Assembly (NCBI GenBank): GCA_017860455.1
Contig: JAGDMF010000020.1
Span: forward strand, 1-35,140
Reading direction: 5' to 3'
Length of the DNA stretch: 35,140 bases
DNA from: Bacteroidota bacterium
GTDB lineage: Bacteria; Bacteroidota; Bacteroidia; Bacteroidales; WCHB1-69
Every line of letters begins with the position of its first letter. Position 1 is the first letter of the stretch. This document shows positions 7,427 to 15,024 of this stretch, one piece after another. A model generated the notes under the pieces. That model was not told the origin of the DNA. It ran no database searches and worked only from the letters and a program-made list of their open reading frames with translations. The translations under genes and the position numbers were made by a program.

Positions 7427-7462
7427 CATCTTCATATCATCTCTGTGAAGATGCTTTTTTTT
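7426..7462 (+). terminator. intrinsic terminator after clpX
   Basis: GCATCTTCA (7426-7434) pairs perfectly with TGAAGATGC (7446-7454), and eight T residues follow at 7455-7462. It sits between clpX and the glycan operon, so it would stop read-through from the tig-clpP-clpX transcript. Confidence 0.8.
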
Positions 7463-7468
7463 GACTAG

Positions 7469-8791
7469 ATGGATAAAACACCTACTATTGCTAAATGGAT
7501 GTGGTTTCGCAAGATTTTTTTCTTTGCTTTCCTTTTCATTCTTCTTTTTTTACCCCCGGTAAATTTTCCGGGATTTCAATTTAAATTACAGTTCATAGAC
7601 TTTTTCATTCCATTTATGCTGTTTTGGCTTATATGGAAAAAATATCGCCTTTTTAAATTGGTGTATGTTAAAAACCTTATCGTTTTTATTGGAGTTATCA
7701 TCTTCAGTATCCTTTTAAATTTTAGACATAATTCGTTTAATGATCTCTTTGAAGTGTACGATATCGTTAAGTATATTGTTGTTTTTCTGGTATTTAAAGA
7801 AATTTATCAACCCCAAATTAAACAATTGGCTATTGATATCGCTTTTGTACTATTAATAGTGTTTAATTTGATGCACTATCATGATATTTTTGGTTTTAAT
7901 GAACACATAATGCCTTTGTATTGCGGGGAACACAGTATTCATCTGCTCACATTCGGCTATAATTCTATCGGGGAACCCGCTACTAAGAGGATGTTGGGAT
8001 TGATTGGAAATCCGAATAATAATGCTATCCTATTCATGATCTTTTTGATCCATTATCTTCCTAAAAAGGGATGGTCCACTAAAGAAATGTTGTTTTTTTA
8101 TGCCGCAGTCATTGCAGTTTCTGCTTGTCAATCGAGAACAGGAATCATTGCCTTTGCCGCAATTTTTGTAGTCAATTTTATTATTGTGAAATGGAAATGG
8201 TGGAAAATTGCAATTCACACATTTTTTGTGGTTCTACTATTGCTGCTCTTCTTTAACTTAGAAGCTTTTTCTGAGTATCTTCATCTTGATTTTTTAGCAA
8301 GAAAAAAACAAAATAAAGATTATATCATGTCTTTGTTTAACGATGAAGCATTTCAGGGCAACTCGTGGCAAAAAAGATTGGAAATATGGGAGGATCTTTT
8401 ATTGGAGTCATCTAAAAAGCCCATTTTTGGTCATGGCCCAAGAAAAAACCATTTCTATTCCTCTCAGTTGTATTCTGAGAATGAGTATGTATTGATCCTA
8501 TGGAGATTTGGTATAATTGGTTTATTTTTTTATTTATGTATTTACTTAATCCCAATAAAACAAACCCTCAAATTAGCCCGAAGTGAAATTGATTCAAAAA
8601 ATATATTGTTATTAATCGGATTGTTTTTAATCACTTCAATAACAAATGTTCCCTTATCCAATACTATTTTAGCTCCATTTTTCTTCTTGCTTATGGGTAG
8701 TTATTATGCCACTCATGATATCTCATCATTATTAGGATGGATGAAAAATATTAAAAATGTAAGGATTCAAAAAGCAACTTCTAATGAATAG
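7469..8791 (+). CDS. O-antigen polymerase/ligase family membrane protein
   Basis: A 440-residue integral membrane protein with roughly ten or more hydrophobic segments spread along its length. The segment SRTGIIAFAAIF near residue 220 and the late loop with GHGPRKNHF...ENEYVLILWRFGIIGLFF (about 318-352) are typical of the Wzy_C O-antigen ligase/polymerase family, which joins or polymerises lipid-linked glycans on the periplasmic face. It cannot be decided whether this is the ligase (WaaL) or the polymerase (Wzy). It is first in a chain of overlapping genes; the acyltransferase ATG overlaps its end by 8 bases. Confidence 0.82.
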   Translation: MDKTPTIAKWMWFRKIFFFAFLFILLFLPPVNFPGFQFKLQFIDFFIPFMLFWLIWKKYRLFKLVYVKNLIVFIGVIIFSILLNFRHNSFNDLFEVYDIVKYIVVFLVFKEIYQPQIKQLAIDIAFVLLIVFNLMHYHDIFGFNEHIMPLYCGEHSIHLLTFGYNSIGEPATKRMLGLIGNPNNNAILFMIFLIHYLPKKGWSTKEMLFFYAAVIAVSACQSRTGIIAFAAIFVVNFIIVKWKWWKIAIHTFFVVLLLLLFFNLEAFSEYLHLDFLARKKQNKDYIMSLFNDEAFQGNSWQKRLEIWEDLLLESSKKPIFGHGPRKNHFYSSQLYSENEYVLILWRFGIIGLFFYLCIYLIPIKQTLKLARSEIDSKNILLLIGLFLITSITNVPLSNTILAPFFFLLMGSYYATHDISSLLGWMKNIKNVRIQKATSNE

Positions 8792-9386
8792 AATTTTTAA
8801 CTCCTTTGTTTATAGATTACATCGCTTTTTTGCTCGCTTAAGTGCTCCAGTGATGGTGTATGGATACAAAAGATTTGATGGACTTTTTCTTAAAAATACC
8901 AGAATCAGCACATCCACAATTATTGTATCTCCTGAAAATTTAATGATTGAAGATCATGTTTTTATAGGTCACTATAATTTTATTGAAGCATCAGGTTCTC
9001 TGACTATCCAAGAAGGGGTACAGATTTCCAATTTTGTTTCGATCTCAACTCATTCTATGCACAATGCGATCAGATTGTATGGTAAGGATTTTAGAACTGT
9101 TAAAGAGAAATCAATTCTTGAAAAAGGTTCAATTTCTATTGGTGCCTATTCATTTATTGGCCCCCATAGTGTAATATCACCCAAAACCAAAATCGGAAAA
9201 GGCTCCATCGTTTCAGCTTATAGTCATGTAAACGGTGTTTTTCCCGATTTTTCTGTTATCGCCGGTAATCCTGCAAAGGTGGTGGGTTCAACTCAAAAAG
9301 TGGATGAAGCATTTCTCAGTTGGAATCCGCTGTATCGGAGTACTTATTTCAATCAAGAATTTCTGGAACATGACAAACCTGTTTAA
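8784..9386 (+). CDS. hexapeptide-repeat acyltransferase
   Basis: A 200-residue protein with left-handed beta-helix character: repeated short strands with I/V at every sixth position (for example IEDHVFIGHYNFIEASGSLTIQEGVQISNFVSIS and later ISIGAYSFIGPHSVISPKTKIGKGSIVSAYSHV), ending in VIAGNPAKVVG, the usual C-terminal motif of sugar O-acetyltransferases of the LbH class. His residues in STHSMHN may be part of the active site. By context it probably acetylates a surface-glycan sugar. It overlaps the upstream gene by 8 bases and the downstream flippase by 17. Confidence 0.85.
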   Translation: MNRIFNSFVYRLHRFFARLSAPVMVYGYKRFDGLFLKNTRISTSTIIVSPENLMIEDHVFIGHYNFIEASGSLTIQEGVQISNFVSISTHSMHNAIRLYGKDFRTVKEKSILEKGSISIGAYSFIGPHSVISPKTKIGKGSIVSAYSHVNGVFPDFSVIAGNPAKVVGSTQKVDEAFLSWNPLYRSTYFNQEFLEHDKPV

Positions 9387-10644
9387 ACCGAAATTTTCAT
9401 CGGAATTTGTTCGCAATTCATTAACCATTTTTTCTGGGAATGTGGTTGCTCAGGCAATCCCTTTCCTTGCAGAACCTGTTTTAGCAAGGTTATATAATCC
9501 TACAGATTTTGCTGTACTCGCTGTTTATTTGTCTGTGGCCAATCTGTTTTCTATCATTGCAACCGGTCGCTATGAAATGGCCATAATGCTTCCTAAAGAA
9601 GATAAAAAAGCAGTCAATGTTTTAGGCCTTTCGGTATTGATTAGTATTGGTGTTAGTTTGCTCTCATTTCTGATAGTTTGGATTTTTAACTCCCGAATCT
9701 GTAAAATCTTAAATAACGAGGATGTCTCATCCTATTTGTATTTGGTTCCCCTATCTGTTATATCTGTTGCCTGGTATCAAATTTTCAATTATTGGAACTC
9801 CAGAAAAAAGAGATTTAAAAATGTGATGTTTTCAAAAACTACACAAAGTGTTACCAATGTGTTAGTTAATTTAGGTTTCGCTATCAAATCTTTAGGATTG
9901 GTGATGGGGCAGTTTTTAGGGTACCTTTTTGGAAGTTTTGTGTTATTGTTCTCCTTCTTAAGGAAAGATAAAGATAAATTGACTCAGATTTCACGAAAAG
10001 ATATGAAGGAGGTTGCAGTTCAATATCAAGATTTTCCTAAGATCAATTCAATTCATGCTTTTGGAGATGTATTAAAACAAAGTGGTGAGGTATTCCTTCT
10101 TTCCTATTTTTATTTTAAAGATAAAGTGGGATTACACTCTCGGACTTTACGTTTGCTTTTTGCTCCATCGTCCATGATTGGAAGTGCAGTTGGGCAGGTT
10201 TTCTATCAAAAAGCTTCAGAAACATATCAAAATGGAGGAGATTTAAGAGGATTACTGATCAAAGTATTAAAAACGATGGCTCTTATTGCCTTTCCTGTAT
10301 TTTTGACTGTTGCCCTTTTTGGTGATGATCTTTTTGCCTGGTTTTTGGGAGAACCTTACCGAATGGCAGGGGCTTATGGCAGATATCTGGCTCCGTGGCT
10401 CTTTTTTAACTTTATTACTATGCCTGTTTCTCAAATTCCTTTAATTGTTTCCAAACAAAAAAAAGCATTTTTAATCAGCATTCTTGGACATACCATGTAT
10501 CTTTCTGCTGTAATTATTGGAGGATTAAACAAAAATATTCTCTTAGGATTCATTTTATTAAGTATATTTTCAACACTTTATTATATCGGAATTATCCTTT
10601 GGTTTATTAAAATTTCAAGTATTAAAAAATCAGAAATAGTATGA
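9370..10644 (+). CDS. oligosaccharide flippase (Wzx-like, PST family)
   Basis: A 424-residue polytopic membrane protein that would move lipid-linked oligosaccharide across the inner membrane. The start MTNLFKPKFSSEFVRNSLT at 9370 is preferred: the open frame runs 45 codons further upstream, but that stretch is the acyltransferase gene read in another frame. The N-terminal pattern (FSGNVVAQAIPFLAEPVLARLYNPTDFA) is characteristic of polysaccharide transporters: a first helix, then a conserved RLY-P-FG/A-like turn. About 10-12 hydrophobic segments follow. It overlaps the acyltransferase by 17 bases and the glycosyltransferase by 4 (ATGA). Confidence 0.88.
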   Translation: MTNLFKPKFSSEFVRNSLTIFSGNVVAQAIPFLAEPVLARLYNPTDFAVLAVYLSVANLFSIIATGRYEMAIMLPKEDKKAVNVLGLSVLISIGVSLLSFLIVWIFNSRICKILNNEDVSSYLYLVPLSVISVAWYQIFNYWNSRKKRFKNVMFSKTTQSVTNVLVNLGFAIKSLGLVMGQFLGYLFGSFVLLFSFLRKDKDKLTQISRKDMKEVAVQYQDFPKINSIHAFGDVLKQSGEVFLLSYFYFKDKVGLHSRTLRLLFAPSSMIGSAVGQVFYQKASETYQNGGDLRGLLIKVLKTMALIAFPVFLTVALFGDDLFAWFLGEPYRMAGAYGRYLAPWLFFNFITMPVSQIPLIVSKQKKAFLISILGHTMYLSAVIIGGLNKNILLGFILLSIFSTLYYIGIILWFIKISSIKKSEIV

Positions 10645-11681
10645 AAAAGCTATTACTTATTGGGTCTAATTGTGTTCATACCTATAATTATTTTCATTTA
10701 ATCAAATCATACTTTGATCAGGTGGTTTTAGTAACCGATGAGGAACATGAACTGAAAGATGATCACATTTCTGCCTACTATTATGTCAACTCCTCATTAA
10801 AAAAACTGAGTAATTATCAAAAAGCAATTCAGACCTATAAAGACATTCTTAAAACAGAAAAACCGGATATTATTCATATTCAGCAAATTAGCACTTATTC
10901 CTATTTGCTTTTAAGAGCTTTGAAAAGATCAAAATTACGCATACCCGTTGTGTTAACCACCTGGGGTAGTGATGTTTTGATTTTACCAAATAAAGGTTTT
11001 ATATTTAAGAAAATGGTGCAATATGTTTTGAATCATTGTGATAGATTTACAACGGATGCTCAGTTTGTAGCTGATAAAATGCAGCAGTTGGCTCATAAAC
11101 CATTACATACTGTGATTGCCAATTTCGGTATTAATATTGTAGATATTGAAATTGAAAAAGAGAATCTGATCTATTCGAACAGACTACACAAACCTTTATA
11201 CAGAATTGATAAAATTATCATTGCTTTTTCAAAATTTGTAAAAGAGCATCCCGATTGGAAATTAGTAATAGGGGCAACAGGTACTGAAACAGATAAACTG
11301 AAAGATCTGGTGACTCAATTGGAATTAGATAATGAAATCACTTTTATTGGTTGGGTTGATGCGACCATTAATTCAAAAATGTACGCAAAATCAAAAATAT
11401 GGGTTTCAATTCCGGAGAGTGATGCAACTTCCATCAGCTTACTTGAAGCGATGAGTTTGGGTTGTGTTCCGGTTGTTGTCGATTTACCGGCCAACAGAGA
11501 GTGGATTGAACATCATAAAAATGGAATTATTGTTCAGGATATTGATGCCAACTTTTTGGAGGAAGCTTTATCCCTCAATATGGAAGAAGCCGCTGTTATA
11601 AATGAACAGATTATCAGGGAGAAAGGAACTAGAGAAGTGAATAGACAAAAATTTATAAACATTTATGATCAAATTAGATAA
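10641..11681 (+). CDS. GT4-type glycosyltransferase
   Basis: A 346-residue GT-B fold glycosyltransferase. The N-terminal Rossmann half contains DIIHIQQISTYSYLLLRAL and VVLTTWGSDVLILP. The C-terminal half carries the retaining-type E-x7-E nucleotide-sugar motif within PESDATSISLLEAMSLG (about residues 258-274), followed by PVVVDLPANREWI. It would add a sugar to the glycan made by this operon; donor and acceptor are unknown. It is coupled upstream through ATGA and overlaps the next gene by 17 bases. Confidence 0.9.
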   Translation: MKKLLLIGSNCVHTYNYFHLIKSYFDQVVLVTDEEHELKDDHISAYYYVNSSLKKLSNYQKAIQTYKDILKTEKPDIIHIQQISTYSYLLLRALKRSKLRIPVVLTTWGSDVLILPNKGFIFKKMVQYVLNHCDRFTTDAQFVADKMQQLAHKPLHTVIANFGINIVDIEIEKENLIYSNRLHKPLYRIDKIIIAFSKFVKEHPDWKLVIGATGTETDKLKDLVTQLELDNEITFIGWVDATINSKMYAKSKIWVSIPESDATSISLLEAMSLGCVPVVVDLPANREWIEHHKNGIIVQDIDANFLEEALSLNMEEAAVINEQIIREKGTREVNRQKFINIYDQIR

Positions 11682-12468
11682 AGAAAAAGAGACTTTGCTG
11701 ATACCTTTATATGGAAAAGCAGTAGAAACCCAAAAGAAAAGGGCTATATTACATGATGTCAAAGCTTTGGAAATCATTAATAATATTGATTATGATTTTA
11801 GTAAACTCAGAATTCCTCAGAAAACTAATACCATGATGAGCTTAAGAGCTCGTTTAATTGATGATAGTTGCATTTCTTATCTCTATAATTCTGAAGATAC
11901 ATTAGCTATTCATTTGGGTTGTGGATTAGATAGCCGTTATAACAGAATTAACAATTCAACCGTCCATTGGATTGATTTAGATTATCCTGAAGTGATTGAT
12001 ATAAGAAGACAATTCTATCCTGAATCAGAAAATTATCGTTTAATGGGTTCATCAGTAACAGATTATGAATGGATTGAAAAAGTCCCACAACAATATAAAA
12101 ATAATATAATCATTGCAGAAGGATTACTAATGTATTTATCTGAATCAGAAATAAAAACTCTATTTGAAAAATTAAAACAAAGATTAGGTTCATTTGTTAT
12201 CATTTTTGACGCATTTAATAAGTTTACATCAAAAAAAGTAAATAACCATCCTTCAATAAAAAAAACCGGTGCGGAAATTAAATGGGGCTTAGATCATTCA
12301 GGTGAACTCGAAAAATGGAATCAGGATTATAAGCTGATAAAAGAAATTTACTTCACCTCAAATTCAATTTTGAAGAGAATGGGTGGTTTGAAATTCATAA
12401 TTTATAGGATGTTACATTTCATTCCCTTAGCAAGGAATGCTCAAAAAATATTCATTTTTCAAATGTAA
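11665..12468 (+). CDS. LCMT/TcmP-type SAM-dependent methyltransferase
   Basis: A 267-residue methyltransferase of the leucine carboxyl methyltransferase-like group (COG3315 type). The diagnostic blocks are visible: HLGCGLDSRYNRI at about 83-95 (SAM loop), WIDLDYPEVIDIRR just after (acidic SAM-ribose contact), GSSVTDYEWI and IIAEGLLMYL at about 149-158. Relatives methylate carboxyl or hydroxyl groups on polyketides or proteins. Here it is the last gene of an overlapping glycan operon, so its substrate may be a sugar or lipid carrier; that is inference. Its start overlaps the glycosyltransferase by 17 bases. Confidence 0.83.
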   Translation: MIKLDKEKETLLIPLYGKAVETQKKRAILHDVKALEIINNIDYDFSKLRIPQKTNTMMSLRARLIDDSCISYLYNSEDTLAIHLGCGLDSRYNRINNSTVHWIDLDYPEVIDIRRQFYPESENYRLMGSSVTDYEWIEKVPQQYKNNIIIAEGLLMYLSESEIKTLFEKLKQRLGSFVIIFDAFNKFTSKKVNNHPSIKKTGAEIKWGLDHSGELEKWNQDYKLIKEIYFTSNSILKRMGGLKFIIYRMLHFIPLARNAQKIFIFQM

Positions 12469-12539
12469 AGGGGTCGTTGATTAAATAACTAATAATCTAT
12501 ATCAATAAGTCCTTTGCATTAAAATAAAAACTAATAAGT

Positions 12540-13118
12540 ATGAAAAAAATAGTATTTATTTTTATTTTAACCGGATTCATTTTTTATGGATTCAAAGGTT
12601 TTACTCAAGTTACCTCCAATAAAAATCTAATTGGTTTTTCTCTGGGTTTTATTCCCGCAGTTGAGAATGGTATCTATTTTGGAGAGCCGTGGGATTTTAA
12701 CCCAAAACAGGAATGGAGTAATCCAATACAGCTTTTTTATGAAAGAGAGATTCACCAGATTTTCAGAATTGGAGGTTATGTAGGTTTTTGTAAAAACAAT
12801 TTTTCTGCCGGATCTGCTGATATTTATTCATTCAAAAAGATCACTTTGGGTGTAAATGGTTTGCTGAAATATCCGAAAACAAAACTACATATACAAGTGG
12901 GTGGATTTTTTGGATATGGAATTATAGCTGCTAACAATTGGAATTACTTACAGGGTGTTGATTTTGGCGGACTTGTTGGTCCTGCATTTGAAACAAACAA
13001 ATGGGGCGTATCTCTTCATATTATGGCTGGTTATGCTCCTTTCAATAGTAAAGGAACACCTGAAAAAGTATTACTGTATATTCCAACCCTCGCCTTAAAA
13101 GCCTATAAAAAATTCTAA
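12540..13118 (+). CDS. predicted outer-membrane beta-barrel protein
   Basis: A 192-residue protein with a signal peptide (MKKIVFIFILTGFIFYGFKGFTQ). After it, short amphipathic strands dominate (LIGFSLGFIP, IQLFYEREI, RIGGYVGFC, LHIQVGGFFGYG, FGGLVGPAFE, VSLHIMAGYA), and the protein ends LALKAYKKF with the terminal aromatic typical of outer-membrane barrels. The family is not recognised. It stands 71 bases after the glycan operon and is followed at once by the heptamer array at 13130. Confidence 0.68.
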   Translation: MKKIVFIFILTGFIFYGFKGFTQVTSNKNLIGFSLGFIPAVENGIYFGEPWDFNPKQEWSNPIQLFYEREIHQIFRIGGYVGFCKNNFSAGSADIYSFKKITLGVNGLLKYPKTKLHIQVGGFFGYGIIAANNWNYLQGVDFGGLVGPAFETNKWGVSLHIMAGYAPFNSKGTPEKVLLYIPTLALKAYKKF

Positions 13119-13129
13119 CACTATATAAA

Positions 13130-13206
13130 TTTCCCTTTTCCCTTTCCCCTTTCTCCCTTCTCCCTTTGCCTTTTGCCTTTCGCCCTTCGCCCTTTGCCTT
13201 TTTTTT
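13130..13206. repeat. eleven-unit 7-base polypyrimidine tandem repeat
   Basis: Eleven uninterrupted 7-base units, the first ten fitting TTYBCCY and the last being seven T. Identical units come as neighbouring pairs (TTTCCCT x2, TTCTCCC x2, TTTGCCT x2, TTCGCCC x2). Positions 3 and 7 are usually both T or both C. The array ends two bases before the -7 element of rfaE1. Confidence 0.9.
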
Positions 13207-13208
13207 AT

Positions 13209-13216
13209 TATATTTG
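13209..13216 (+). promoter_or_regulatory. -7 promoter element of rfaE1
   Basis: TATATTTG, an exact TAnnTTTG match, 15 bases before the first ATG at 13232. Its -33 region is entirely inside the heptamer array. Confidence 0.65.
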
Positions 13217-13231
13217 CAGGTTAAAATTGCA

Positions 13232-14236
13232 ATGATGGTAAATTCACTTTTCGAAAGTTTTAAACACGCTAACATATTGGTAATCGGTGATGTTATGATT
13301 GATGCTTATCTGAATGGAAAGGTATCCAGAATTTCACCCGAAGCACCCGTTCCAATTTTAAATGTTAAAGACCGCGATTATCGACTAGGTGGAGCAGCTA
13401 ATGTGGCAGGAAATCTTAAAAAATTAGGAGCTAATCCAATCTTGTGCTCGGTTATTGGTCATGATGATAAAGGAAAACTTTTTATTGAAAATTTACTAAG
13501 TCAACAATTAGAAACTGTTGGTATTTTAAAGTCTGAGGAAAGAAAAACTACTATAAAATACAGAATCATTGGCAATAGAATGCAAATGCTTCGTATTGAT
13601 GAAGAAGATGAGTTTCCTCTTACGAAGAATGAAAATGACCTGTTTATTGCTCAAATTAAAAAAATCTTGGCAACAACTAAAATTGATGCTATCATTTTTC
13701 AGGATTATGATAAAGGGGTTCTTAATAAAGAGAATATTCAGCAAATTGTTGAGATAGCCGGATCCAAAGGGATTCCAACAACTACTGATCCTAAAAGAAG
13801 AAATTTCCATTTCTATGATGGCGTGACCCTTTTTAAGCCCAATCTAAAAGAATTGTGTGATGCCCTCCATTTGAACCAGGATGAGATTACTATCCCCGAT
13901 GTTCATCTGGCTGCCAAAAAATTTGCTGAAATGCACCATATTGATTTATTAATGGTGACTTTATCTGAAAAAGGGATCTCCATTTATGACAGATTAACAG
14001 ATCAATTTTTTCATCAAAACGCTTTTATACGTGAAGTTAGCGATGTGTCAGGTGCCGGTGATACTGTAATTGCTGTCGCTACTTTGTGTGTTTGTAATGG
14101 TTTACCCGCTCATGAAGTGGCTCAGATTGCTAATCTGGCCGGTGGAATTGTTTGTCAGTTCGTGGGTGTTGTTCCTATTGATCCTGAAATATTATCCAAA
14201 GAATTGGAATCCCAATTTCCAAATCATACTAAATGA
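13232..14236 (+). CDS. rfaE1: D-glycero-beta-D-manno-heptose-7-phosphate kinase
   Basis: PfkB-family sugar kinase (334 residues) that phosphorylates heptose 7-phosphate at O1 in ADP-heptose synthesis for lipopolysaccharide. Visible motifs: ILVIGDVMIDAYLNGKVSRISPEAPVP near the N-terminus, typical of the HldE kinase domain; GGAANVAGNL at about 53-62; TTDPKRRN and LFKPNLKEL mid-protein; and SGAGDTV at about 273-279, whose Asp is the catalytic base. The nucleotidyltransferase domain of full HldE is absent, so this is the single-domain form. The frame is open upstream to 13166, but that part is the repeat array, so the ATG at 13232 (or the adjacent one at 13235) is chosen. porT follows after 28 bases. 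Confidence 0.9.
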   Translation: MMVNSLFESFKHANILVIGDVMIDAYLNGKVSRISPEAPVPILNVKDRDYRLGGAANVAGNLKKLGANPILCSVIGHDDKGKLFIENLLSQQLETVGILKSEERKTTIKYRIIGNRMQMLRIDEEDEFPLTKNENDLFIAQIKKILATTKIDAIIFQDYDKGVLNKENIQQIVEIAGSKGIPTTTDPKRRNFHFYDGVTLFKPNLKELCDALHLNQDEITIPDVHLAAKKFAEMHHIDLLMVTLSEKGISIYDRLTDQFFHQNAFIREVSDVSGAGDTVIAVATLCVCNGLPAHEVAQIANLAGGIVCQFVGVVPIDPEILSKELESQFPNHTK

Positions 14237-14264
14237 AAAACCTAATCGTTTAATATTTTTTTAA

Positions 14265-14987
14265 ATGAAAATGAAAAAACTTACAATTATTCTGGTGTTA
14301 CTCATGGTTCTTGTTTCCATGTCTGTTTCCGCACAAAAAAGATTTGGGGTTCCTAATCTTCTCAAATATGATAAACAACGGTTTCATTTCGGATTTCTTA
14401 TTGGGTTTAATCAGTTCGATTTTTCAATTACCTCTAAACCAAATTTATCTGAATATGATTCTTTGATGAGTATTTATACCTCTCCTCTTACCGGCTTTAA
14501 TCTGGCTATCGTTACCAATATGAGATTAGGCGATTATTTTGATTTACGTTTTATTCCAGGTTTAGCATTCGGAGACAGAGTCGTAAATTATTCCGTTAAA
14601 TATTATGATGGGATAGAATATCCCACTAAAAAAAATATTGAATCTGTCTATCTGGATTTTCCACTGCTCGTAAAAATGAAATCTTCCAGAATGCACAATG
14701 TCAGAGCTTATGTAATTGGTGGAGCTCAATATAGCCTGGATTTAATTTCCAATGCCAGAAAACAGGAATCTAACCCCAGAGAAACCTATCTCAAAATATA
14801 TCCTCATGATTTTCAGGCTCAGGTTGGTTTTGGTTTTGATTTTTATATGACCTACTTTAAATTCTCTACTGAATTTAAAATGTCTTTTGGCCTCGATAAC
14901 TTACTAAAAGTGGAAGATAATATGTATGCAACCAGTGTTACAGCGTTGAGATCCAGAATTGTACAAATATCTTTCCTCTTTGAATAA
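14265..14987 (+). CDS. porT: type IX secretion system protein PorT
   Basis: A 240-residue outer-membrane barrel protein of the type IX secretion (Por) machinery, needed for export of CTD-bearing cargo. It has a signal peptide (MKMKKLTIILVLLMVLVSMSVSAQ), then the family pattern RFHFGFLIGFNQFDFSI, a strand TSPLTGFNLAIVTNMRLGDYFDLRFIPGLAFGDR, VYLDFPLLVKMKS, and HDFQAQVGFGFDFYMTYFKFSTEFKMSFGL, ending in QISFLFE. Length and order match PorT of Bacteroidales. A cargo protein with a matching sorting domain is encoded at 26228. The second Met (14271) could also be the start. Confidence 0.88.
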   Translation: MKMKKLTIILVLLMVLVSMSVSAQKRFGVPNLLKYDKQRFHFGFLIGFNQFDFSITSKPNLSEYDSLMSIYTSPLTGFNLAIVTNMRLGDYFDLRFIPGLAFGDRVVNYSVKYYDGIEYPTKKNIESVYLDFPLLVKMKSSRMHNVRAYVIGGAQYSLDLISNARKQESNPRETYLKIYPHDFQAQVGFGFDFYMTYFKFSTEFKMSFGLDNLLKVEDNMYATSVTALRSRIVQISFLFE

Positions 14988-15024
14988 CCTGTAACATTTT
15001 TAAATTAATAATTACTAACATAAT

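Noticed and set aside
9235-9369. Longer flippase start
   Set aside because: The extra 45 codons coincide with the acyltransferase gene in another frame; the family N-terminus begins at MTNLFK.
13166-13231. N-terminal extension of rfaE1 reading PFAFRPSPFAFF
   Set aside because: It is the heptamer array read as codons from a TTG; the promoter lies inside it and the kinase family begins after 13232.
13042-13275. Minus-strand frame rich in Lys, Gly and Glu
   Set aside because: It is the antisense reading of the polypyrimidine heptamers and of the rfaE1 start; composition is an artefact of the repeat.
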